Source: JAXDAY01 sp034679345 (GTDB lineage Bacteria; Eisenbacteria; RBG-16-71-46; CAIMUX01; VGJL01). Taken from it: a DNA stretch of 64,000 bases. Shown here piece after piece: positions 9,656-16,890 of this stretch; the stretch's first letter is position 1; each line of letters opens with the position of its first letter. The notes under the pieces were generated by a model, which worked only from the letters and a program-made list of their open reading frames with translations, was not told where the DNA came from and ran no database searches. Location of the stretch: NCBI GenBank assembly GCA_034679345.1, contig JAXDAY010000009.1, forward strand, positions 1 to 64,000, given 5' to 3'. A program made the translations under genes and the position numbers.

Positions 9656-10879
9656 ATGGCGTACCGAATTGCCTTTGAGAATCGTGGCCAGATCCCCGGC
9701 GTCCTCGTCGCTCTCGCGGCGGCCGTGATCGTCCTCGGAACCGCCGCCGGCCCATCGCGAGCCGGAGTCCCGCAGTCGAGCGTGATCGTGATCGACTCCC
9801 TGACCACCCTGCCCATCCGTACGGGCATCTATTCGGTCGACGGCACGGGCGACATCGTGGTCATGGCCGAGGGGGCGATCCGGCCGAGGACGTTGAATGG
9901 ACGCTTCGAGCTGGGTTGGTTCGGGCCGGCCGGCCAGGACCACTACGAAGCGGTCGACCAGCCGATCGTCGACGGCATGCCATACGGCGCATTGACCGTC
10001 GGCTTCCGGGACAATCCGGCGGCGTACCAGTTCATGGGAAGGCTGGGCGCCTTCACCGCGCAGCCGGCGGATGCGGGCAGCGAGCTGCGCCTGAGCCTCA
10101 ACCTCTCCGCGGCGGACCTGGCGGGCATGGAGGGCCAGATCACCGCCACGGTCATCTTCCTCCCGGCGAATAGCGCTGATGTCTCTCGATTCGAGATCCG
10201 CCCCAGCACGCCCCTGCCGCTCGCCACCGGCGTGGTCGCGCAAACGGGAGATCAGTTCATCGTGTTGCCCCGCGGGCGGCTCCGGGATCCGCTCCTGCCC
10301 AACTCCGCGTATACCGACGGGAACTTCGGTCCGGAGGGTTTGCTCGGACTGGTCAGCGCGACACAGCCGCATGCCGATGGCCCCTACGGTGCGCTCTATG
10401 GCGATTTCGACTCCGTGGGAGCGGTCTTCTTCATCGGAGATGGCGGGTGCTGGTCTGCCCAGCCGTCGGACATCGGCCAAGATCTGGAACTGAGTCTCAA
10501 CACGGATGCTGCCTCACAGGCGGGCATGGGCGGCAAGTTCGTCGTGACCGTCATCCGCGTCCCCGCGACGGATCCCGCGGGCGTGTCGCCGCCCGACAAT
10601 CAAGCGGGACTGCGGATGGCCGCCGCGCCGAATCCCATGCGAACGGCAGCCTCGATCCACTTTCAACTCGCCGCCGCCGGCCCCGTTCACTTGCGCGTCT
10701 ACGATGCGCAGGGCCGGCAGGTCCGGTCCCTGCTCGATGAGACCCTGGCGACCGGCGCGCACGCGGTGACCTGGGAGGGCGAGGATGAAAGCGGTCGTCG
10801 ACTTCCCTCGGGCACCTATTACTACCAGCTCAGCACTCGGGATGGCACCGACACCGGCCGCTTGGTCGTTCTGGACTGA
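9656..10879 (+). CDS. Secreted two-domain LecA-like protein with FlgD-like tail
   Basis: 407 residues; ATG 9656 follows AAAGGAGGG. The layout is signal peptide, two LecA-like domains (DIVVMAEG / WFGPAG / PYGALTVGF / MEGQITATVI and the second copy FIVLPRG / FGPEG / PYGALYG / GGKFVVTVI), then an 85-residue FlgD-like tail (APNPMRTA, VYDAQGRQVRSLLDE, TWEGEDESGRRLPSG, YYYQLS). It is a duplicate of the preceding protein with the tail added, which suggests the pair forms one structure with this member as the surface-attached or secreted partner. The acidic/Asn loop used by LecA for calcium is missing here too. The gene ends at a strong hairpin shared with the convergent sigma gene. Confidence 0.7.
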   Translation: MAYRIAFENRGQIPGVLVALAAAVIVLGTAAGPSRAGVPQSSVIVIDSLTTLPIRTGIYSVDGTGDIVVMAEGAIRPRTLNGRFELGWFGPAGQDHYEAVDQPIVDGMPYGALTVGFRDNPAAYQFMGRLGAFTAQPADAGSELRLSLNLSAADLAGMEGQITATVIFLPANSADVSRFEIRPSTPLPLATGVVAQTGDQFIVLPRGRLRDPLLPNSAYTDGNFGPEGLLGLVSATQPHADGPYGALYGDFDSVGAVFFIGDGGCWSAQPSDIGQDLELSLNTDAASQAGMGGKFVVTVIRVPATDPAGVSPPDNQAGLRMAAAPNPMRTAASIHFQLAAAGPVHLRVYDAQGRQVRSLLDETLATGAHAVTWEGEDESGRRLPSGTYYYQLSTRDGTDTGRLVVLD

Positions 10880-10895
10880 CGCGCGCGGGGATAAG

Positions 10896-10921
10896 GGCGG
10901 CCGGCTTCCCGGCCGGCCGCC
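10896..10921. terminator. Bidirectional GC-rich hairpin between convergent genes
   Basis: GGCGGCCGG (10896-10904) pairs with CCGGCCGCC (10913-10921) around an 8-nt loop. No T-run follows on either strand. It lies 17 bases after the lectin-like gene and 12 bases before the sigma-gene stop. Confidence 0.6.
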
Positions 10922-10932
10922 ACAATCCTCGT

Positions 10933-11577
10933 CTACTCCGAACCGGAAACGCGACCGCCGCTCAGCTCCCGCCACAACCACGCCTTCGCGAACCGCCAGT
11001 CCCGCAGCACGGTCTGCGCGGTCACACCGAGAGCCCGGCCCGCCTCTTCGTGCGTCAACCCCGCGAAGTAGAGCAGCTCGACCACCTGTACCTTGCGGGG
11101 ATGCGTCTGCGCCAATCGATCCAGCTGACGATGAAGATCCAGGATGTCGACCGGCAGGCCCGCGGGATCCATGAGGCTCTCTCCCAGCGAGACCGCGACC
11201 GCGCCACCCCCTCGCTTTTCCGCCTGCTTCGTCCGCGCATAGTCGATGAGCAACCGACGCATGATGGTCGCCGCAACCCCGAGCAGATGTTCGCGCCCCT
11301 GGATGTTCGAGCGCGTCTCCCGTGCGAGGCGCAGATACGCTTCATGGGCCAGCGCCGTGGGCTGCAACGTGCGCGCGGCGGCCTCGCCGCGCAGCAGGAA
11401 ACCGGCCAGCGCCCGGATCTCGGCATAGGCTTCGACGAGGATCGTGTTCAGGTCGGCGGGTTCGCTCATCGTCGCGCGGCGGAACAGGTCCTCGACGATG
11501 CTCTCGACGGACGTCAACACCGGATCGGAGCCTTGCGCGCGGGCGCGGGAAGAATCGGGATCGGAATCGGGGATCAT
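10933..11577 (-). CDS. ECF-like RNA polymerase sigma factor (TIGR02999-type)
   Basis: 214 residues. Region 2 carries LQPTALAHEAYLRL and the segment IMRRLLIDYARTKQAEKRGG; region 4 carries the helix-turn-helix LTHEEAGRALGVTAQTVLRDWRFAKAWL, of which the last helix contacts the -35 element in this family. The LQPTALxHEAYLRL signature is characteristic of the sigma subfamily often encoded beside Ser/Thr kinases in Acidobacteria and Planctomycetes. Its start overlaps the kinase stop (ATGA, 11574-11577), so translation is coupled and the kinase is the likely controller. The first 35 residues are an unconserved extension. No anti-sigma factor is adjacent. Confidence 0.85.
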   Translation of the reverse strand: MIPDSDPDSSRARAQGSDPVLTSVESIVEDLFRRATMSEPADLNTILVEAYAEIRALAGFLLRGEAAARTLQPTALAHEAYLRLARETRSNIQGREHLLGVAATIMRRLLIDYARTKQAEKRGGGAVAVSLGESLMDPAGLPVDILDLHRQLDRLAQTHPRKVQVVELLYFAGLTHEEAGRALGVTAQTVLRDWRFAKAWLWRELSGGRVSGSE

Positions 11578-14500
11578 GGTTCGCTCGATCGCTCCCCTAC
11601 TCCGGGGCCGAAGCCATCGGGGTCGGCGAACGCGAGAATGCCACGGATGTCGCGGGCCTCGCCCCGCCGGACGGCCAGGGCCATCTCATCCTCTCCAAGC
11701 CGCAGGGTCAGCTCATCGCGGGAGCGACGAAGGCTTTCGGATATGTCAGGTCGGCACGATAACTCTCCGGTCTCCACGAAGCGCAGGAGTCCGGCCAAGA
11801 TCTCGGCGGCGTCGACGGGCCGCTCCTCACGTTCGGCCAGGCGGCTGTACAGAATGAGACTCGTCATGAGCGACTGGCGATCCCCCATTCGCACGCGGAT
11901 CCGGCAGGACTCCCGCAATCGCAGGCGCGCCTCCTCGGTCGATCCCGCTCGAATCAGGGTTTCCGCCAGGGTGTGCAACATCGCGCCGACGGCCGGCTGG
12001 TCGCGGTTGCGCCGTTGGATCTCGATCGCTTGCTCGAAGCAGGTCCGAGCCTCCTCGATTTTCCCCAGCGTGCCGAAGATCCAGCCGAGGTTGCCGAGCG
12101 CCGCGCCCTCCGCCAGGGAGTCGTTCATCTTTCGCGCGAGCCGCAGATACTCCTCGAAGCAGCGCCGCCCCGAATCGAGGTCTCCCCGCGTACATTCCAG
12201 GATTCCCTGGTTCCCGATCGCCACGGCCACTCCCCCCAAGTCCTCCGCCTCCTCGAAGCAGCGCCGGCACTGCGCGATGTAGGCCTGCGCCTCGTCGATC
12301 CGTCCCTCCCGCCAAGCGGCCACGCCCGCGGCCTCGAGGGCCTGGGCCTTCGGTTCGGGTTCTCCCAGCGCTTCTGCAAGCGTGAGCGCCTCACCGACGA
12401 TCGTCCTCGCCCGGTCCGCCTGACCCTGGATGGCCGCGAGGAGCGCCGCCAGGCTGAGGACGCGGACCTCCGCGGCTCGATCCTCCTCCGCGATGCCGCC
12501 CCGCTGCGCGCGCGCTTCCAGGATCCGGTCCATCCAGCGCAGTCCGTCCAACCACTGCCCAGTTTGCACCCAGGTGTTTCCCAAGGGTTCGGCCAGCGCC
12601 AGCGCCGAACCCAACCGCCCGCCGGACAGCGCCAGATCGAGTCCGTGAAGCAGATTCGCGTAGTCGGGCGCTACGCGTCGCACCCAGGCGGATCGAACGG
12701 GCGTCCTCTCCTCGTCACGCAAGGCCGCGACGCCCCGCATGTAGGCAAGGAATCGATCCGTGAGCGCGGCGGCCTCCTCGGGGTCCGCTCGGAGCTGGTC
12801 CGCAGCGTAGGCCCGGATCGTCTCGAGCAGGCGGTAGCGGGCAGGCGGCGGCTCGACTTCCGGATCGCTGGCGAGATGCGCGCCAGCCTCCGGTTCGACC
12901 AGGGATCGCTCCACCAGGCGGGCGAGAAGCGCATAGACTTGCCAGGTTTCGATCCCGCCCCAGCCCGCGCACACGCCCTCCATCGCCGGGAGGGTGCATC
13001 CACCGCGGAAGACGGAGAGCCGCTTGAGAAGCTTCTGCTCGGGTGCGGCGAGGAGGACATAACTCCAATCCACCAGATTGTGCAGGGACCGGTGACGGTC
13101 CGGCAGCGCGCCGCCGATCGCGGAGAGGGGCCGTCCCGCCTCGATCAGGCGGAGAATCTCCTCGAGGGGGAAGTTCCGGACATGGCTCGCCGCCAGCTCG
13201 ATCGCGAGGGGCAGGCCGTCGAGCTTCCGGCAGATTCCGGCGATGGCAATCCGCTCCGGACCCTCGCCGTGGAAATCCCGACCGCGGCTGCGCGCTCGAT
13301 CCAGGAAGAGCCGGACCGATTCCGCTTCTTCGAGACGGACATCGTCTTCGCTCAGGGCCGGAATCTCCAGGGGCGGAAGCGGCACAACCCACTCGCCCTC
13401 CAATCCCAAGGGCTGGCGGCTGGTCGCGAGGAAGGACACGCTTGACGGAATCGCGAGCAGCTCCTGGACGAACCGGGAGACATCCGTGATCAGGTGCTCG
13501 CAGTTGTCCAGCACGAAGAGGCCCCGCTCGCCATGGAAGGCATCGATCAACGCGAGATGGGTCCCGTCGGCGCGCCCGGACTGCATGACTCCGCCTGCGC
13601 GCAAGATCCGGGCGACTGTCGCGGGAAGCTCGAGGCCGTCGGCGATGACCGATAGATCGACGAACCAGACCCCGCCGGTGAAGACCGACTCCATCCTCCG
13701 GGCCAGTTCCTGGGCGACGCGCGTCTTGCCCACGCCGCCCGGTCCGGTCACGGTGACCAGGCGCGAATCCTCGAGCGCTCGCGCGATTTGGGAGAGATGC
13801 TCCGCGCGCCCCACGAAGGAGGACCAGAGATGCGGCAGGTTTCCACGCCGAGCCGACCTCGGCTCGCTCGGACGAGAAGGCGTTCCGAGCAGGGCGGCGG
13901 CGCGCTTCTGGAGAAGCTCCTCCTCGAGAATCTGCCGGGCGCCTGAGGCCGATTCCGATCGATCGGCCGGGTCCGGCTCCAGACAGGATCGGAGAAGCGT
14001 CTCGATCTTCTGGGAGATCGTCGGGGGCAGCCCGCGCAGGTCCACGTCCCCGCGGCGGTTGGCCTCGAGCACGGCGGCCAGACCGTCGCCGCGCACGACG
14101 GGCTCGCCGGTCAGACACTCGTACAGGACGGCGCCGAGCGACCAGATGTCCGACCGATGATCGATCGGCTCGCCACGGCACTGCTCGGGGCTCATGTAAC
14201 CCGGGGTGCCGCCGGAGGAAGACCCTGCCGAACCCGCATCCTGCTCGGTTGCGAGGACCTGGGCCAGGCCGAAGTCGAGCACCTTGACCCATCCATCCGG
14301 CGTGACGCGGATGTTCTGCGGTTTCAGATCGCGATGGACGATCTTGCGGTTGTGAGCGGCCTCGAGGGCAGCGGCGATCTGACGCCCCACGTCCAGCGCC
14401 TGCTCCGGCGGGAGGGGCCCCTCACGGAGACGCTGGCTCAGCGTGGTCCCCGGAACATATTCCATCGTCAGGATCGCGGTGTCGCCCCCACGCGGCGCCG

Positions 14501-14921
14501 CGACCTCCTCGATCGAGTGCACCTGGGCCACATGCGGATGGTTGACGCTCGCCAGCATGCGGGCCTCCCGGCGCAGCTTCCGGATACGCTCGCGGCCGAG
14601 AGCGGTGCGCGAGAGAATCTTGATTGCGACCGGCCGGTCGAGATCCGGATCGCGCGCCAGATAGACGATCCCCATGCCGCCGCGGCCGATCTCCCTCTCG
14701 ATGGAATACTTCCCGAGGCGGGCGGCCGGTCCCTCGAGATTGGATCGTCCTTCCGGGGCGCCGAGGAACTCCGGCGCCTCCTCGAATGCGGCTAGAAGTC
14801 CGAGCAGCTCCCGGTGCAGTTCGGGTTCGTGCTCGCGGATCGCCTCCAGCCGTTCGCGTCGCGATTCCGCGGACAGCTCGACGAGCTGCTGGAACAGAGC
14901 ATCGAGGCGATCTTCGGACAT
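11574..14921 (-). CDS. Ser/Thr kinase - NTPase - TPR fusion regulator
   Basis: 1,115 residues. Kinase domain at about 72-335: GRGGMGIVY, lysine K101 in VAIK, HRDLKPQN (196-203), DFG (216-218) and SPEQ. An NB-ARC/AfsR-like ATPase follows, with FVGR at 369-372, Walker A GPGGVGKT (393-400) and a FVLDNCEHL Walker B. After a winged-helix-like linker, the C-terminal 400 residues are TPR-like helices (for example GNLGWIFGTLGKIEEARTCFEQAIEIQ). It is probably a cytosolic sensor that binds ligand or partners through the TPRs and phosphorylates targets, perhaps acting with the sigma factor whose start overlaps its stop. No Shine-Dalgarno sequence precedes the ATG; a TATAAT box 8 bases upstream suggests a leaderless mRNA. 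Confidence 0.88.
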   Translation of the reverse strand: MSEDRLDALFQQLVELSAESRRERLEAIREHEPELHRELLGLLAAFEEAPEFLGAPEGRSNLEGPAARLGKYSIEREIGRGGMGIVYLARDPDLDRPVAIKILSRTALGRERIRKLRREARMLASVNHPHVAQVHSIEEVAAPRGGDTAILTMEYVPGTTLSQRLREGPLPPEQALDVGRQIAAALEAAHNRKIVHRDLKPQNIRVTPDGWVKVLDFGLAQVLATEQDAGSAGSSSGGTPGYMSPEQCRGEPIDHRSDIWSLGAVLYECLTGEPVVRGDGLAAVLEANRRGDVDLRGLPPTISQKIETLLRSCLEPDPADRSESASGARQILEEELLQKRAAALLGTPSRPSEPRSARRGNLPHLWSSFVGRAEHLSQIARALEDSRLVTVTGPGGVGKTRVAQELARRMESVFTGGVWFVDLSVIADGLELPATVARILRAGGVMQSGRADGTHLALIDAFHGERGLFVLDNCEHLITDVSRFVQELLAIPSSVSFLATSRQPLGLEGEWVVPLPPLEIPALSEDDVRLEEAESVRLFLDRARSRGRDFHGEGPERIAIAGICRKLDGLPLAIELAASHVRNFPLEEILRLIEAGRPLSAIGGALPDRHRSLHNLVDWSYVLLAAPEQKLLKRLSVFRGGCTLPAMEGVCAGWGGIETWQVYALLARLVERSLVEPEAGAHLASDPEVEPPPARYRLLETIRAYAADQLRADPEEAAALTDRFLAYMRGVAALRDEERTPVRSAWVRRVAPDYANLLHGLDLALSGGRLGSALALAEPLGNTWVQTGQWLDGLRWMDRILEARAQRGGIAEEDRAAEVRVLSLAALLAAIQGQADRARTIVGEALTLAEALGEPEPKAQALEAAGVAAWREGRIDEAQAYIAQCRRCFEEAEDLGGVAVAIGNQGILECTRGDLDSGRRCFEEYLRLARKMNDSLAEGAALGNLGWIFGTLGKIEEARTCFEQAIEIQRRNRDQPAVGAMLHTLAETLIRAGSTEEARLRLRESCRIRVRMGDRQSLMTSLILYSRLAEREERPVDAAEILAGLLRFVETGELSCRPDISESLRRSRDELTLRLGEDEMALAVRRGEARDIRGILAFADPDGFGPGVGERSSEP

Positions 14922-14929
14922 GACCGAAG

Positions 14930-14935
14930 ATTATA
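14930..14935 (-). promoter_or_regulatory. -10 box for the kinase-sigma operon
   Basis: TATAAT on the minus strand in the context GCGCTATAATCTT, eight bases upstream of the kinase ATG. Transcription would begin at or next to the start codon. No -35 consensus is seen 16-18 bases upstream. The same 13-base string recurs at 43118-43130 upstream of another gene. Confidence 0.5.
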
Positions 14936-15439
14936 GCGCAAAAACCGCGGAACGGAGACTGGTGGGCCTTGGTGGGTGTCAGATTCTGGCGCGGCCGCCT
15001 GACCCCTCGGCGGCGCGGCCTGCTCCCGGACCGGACGGTCGCCTGGCATCGACAAGGCGTCAAGCTGATCTTGCGGCGCTGATGCCGCGGCCGCTGCGTC
15101 GACCGCCGGCCGCCTCGGGCCAAGCAGACCTGGCGCACCTTTTCGCGATCGTCTTTGATGGTCGGATATGAGATTGCCGGTCACATAGAATCCTGAACAG
15201 CCCCCTGATGGTGCAGGCGTATTGGATCGATCTCCCTCCTCCAATGCGGATCGAACATCTCCTCCTTCGACTCGCGCCTCCTTCGTGGTGACTCCGACTC
15301 CGATCAGGCGGACTCCTCCCCCGCGAACACCCTCTGCCGCCCTTGTCCGCCAAGATCGTCGCGATTGCGCGCCCCGCCCCGCCTCCGCTAGAATCAGTTG
15401 CGCCGGAATCGCATGGAATCCAGTGCGTCGGAGGAAGTC
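14936..15439. other. Intergenic region upstream of divergent genes
   Basis: About 500 bases between the kinase -10 box and the hydrolase start. A minus-strand open frame over 14960-15138 reads like an arginine-rich tail (KISLTPCRCQATVRSG, then NLTPTKAHQSPFRGF) and may be decayed mobile DNA, but no family was recognised. No RNA gene was seen. Confidence 0.35.
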
Positions 15440-16642
15440 ATGGGAAGGCGTCTATTCCTGCTCGCCGGTCTTCTGCTGATTGGGCTCCATGCGACCGCGG
15501 CGGTCGCGCTCCCCTTTGCCATCGGCCACCGGCAAATCACCTTTGTCGACCCAGCTCGCGGAAACCGTCAGATCCAGACCGAGCTCTACTACCCCGCGGA
15601 CGAAGCCGGCGACAATGTTCCCGTTGCAGCCGGAACATTCCCGGTCATCACATTCGGACATGGATTCCTGATGGTCTGGAGCGCCTATGGGTATTTCTGG
15701 GACGCTTTTGCCCCACGCGGTTACATCCTGGCCTTCCCCCGAACCGAAGGAGGCATCTTCCCGAGCCACGAGGAGTTCGGGCGCGATCTGGCCTTTCTCG
15801 TCGATGAGCTGCAGGCTGAGGGAAACGACACATCATCCCCATTCTACAATCATGTCGCGCCGACCTCGTGCGTGATGGGCCACTCGATGGGCGGCGGCGC
15901 GAGCGTGCTCGCCGCATCGTACAATCCAGGCATCACCGCGCTCGCGAACCTCGCTGCCGCTGAGACGAGCCCTTCCGCGATCGCAGCGGCGGCTCTCGTG
16001 ACCGCGCCGACGCTGATGTTCGCCGGATCGGAGGACTGCGTGACCCCACCGTCGCAGCACCAGATCCCGATCTACAACGCCCTCTCCTCGAGCTGCAAGA
16101 CGCTCGTGACGCTGACCGGGGGCAGCCATTGCCAGTTCGCCGACTCCGACTTCTACTGCGAGCTGGGTGAAACGTGCACGGCCGACATCACGCGGCAGCA
16201 GCAGCACGAATTGACCGAGAGCTTCCTCGCCCCATGGCTTGACTGGACGTTGAAAGGCGATGGCTCGGGTCTCCAGACGTTTCAAGGCCTGCTCGGGGAG
16301 GGCCAAGGAATCACGTACCTGCAGGATTGCGCCGCGGTATCGGAGATCGCCGCGCTCGACGTCGAGCCTTCGATCGGGATTCGCCCGTTCCCCAATCCCT
16401 TCGTGGGTCAGACGAGCCTTCTGGTGGCGCTCCCTCGTGCCGCGAATCTTCGAATCGACATCATCGACGCTTCGGGACGCCGCGTGCGGGAGCTGCTCAC
16501 GGACTGGCTTCCAGCCGGTTTGCACGCGCGCCACTGGGATGGAAGGGATGCGGACGGCCGCCGGGCGCCTGGCGGCGTCTACTATTGCCGGATTCGTTCC
16601 GATGCCGGATCAGCCGGCTGCAGCCTGATCTTGCTTCGCTGA
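15440..16642 (+). CDS. Secreted alpha/beta hydrolase with FlgD-like tail
   Basis: 400 residues; ATG 15440 follows GGAGGAAGTC. A signal peptide ends near VALPFA. The hydrolase domain shows the oxyanion segment ITFGHG, the nucleophile elbow GHSMGGGAS, an Asp region FAGSEDCVTPP and the catalytic His in GGSHCQF. This set fits the dienelactone hydrolase/platelet-activating-factor-acetylhydrolase/chlorophyllase-like group, which cleaves esters. The Cys residues around SHCQFADSDFYCELGETC could form disulfides, fitting an extracytoplasmic site. The last 85 residues are the FlgD-like tail (PFPNPFVGQTS, IIDASGRRVRELL, HWDGRDADGRR, GGVYYCRI). It stands alone, so the substrate cannot be inferred. Confidence 0.85.
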   Translation: MGRRLFLLAGLLLIGLHATAAVALPFAIGHRQITFVDPARGNRQIQTELYYPADEAGDNVPVAAGTFPVITFGHGFLMVWSAYGYFWDAFAPRGYILAFPRTEGGIFPSHEEFGRDLAFLVDELQAEGNDTSSPFYNHVAPTSCVMGHSMGGGASVLAASYNPGITALANLAAAETSPSAIAAAALVTAPTLMFAGSEDCVTPPSQHQIPIYNALSSSCKTLVTLTGGSHCQFADSDFYCELGETCTADITRQQQHELTESFLAPWLDWTLKGDGSGLQTFQGLLGEGQGITYLQDCAAVSEIAALDVEPSIGIRPFPNPFVGQTSLLVALPRAANLRIDIIDASGRRVRELLTDWLPAGLHARHWDGRDADGRRAPGGVYYCRIRSDAGSAGCSLILLR

Positions 16643-16890
16643 TTTGGAGCGACCGCTAGTCGAGATCCAAGCAGACTGCGCGCACGCAGCTGCTCCGTCG
16701 GTCCGTCTCAATCTGTTTCGCGCGGAGGCTTCAATTGCCTCGTCTCGCCGCGGCTGCCGCGAGCAGCGGGCAGATCTGCGCCTTCATCGCGCGCGGAGAG
16801 CCCTCGCAGCCGGCGAACCGGTCCAGCGGAGAGAGTTGCGGCGGATCGCCGCCGGCCGGAGCGCGACGCCAGTGCGGGAAGACGCGGTTT

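Noticed and set aside
16643..16890. Possible tRNA or small RNA in the gap after the hydrolase gene
   Set aside because: No cloverleaf, TpsiC-like GGTTCRA box or terminator hairpin was found in the 248 bases.
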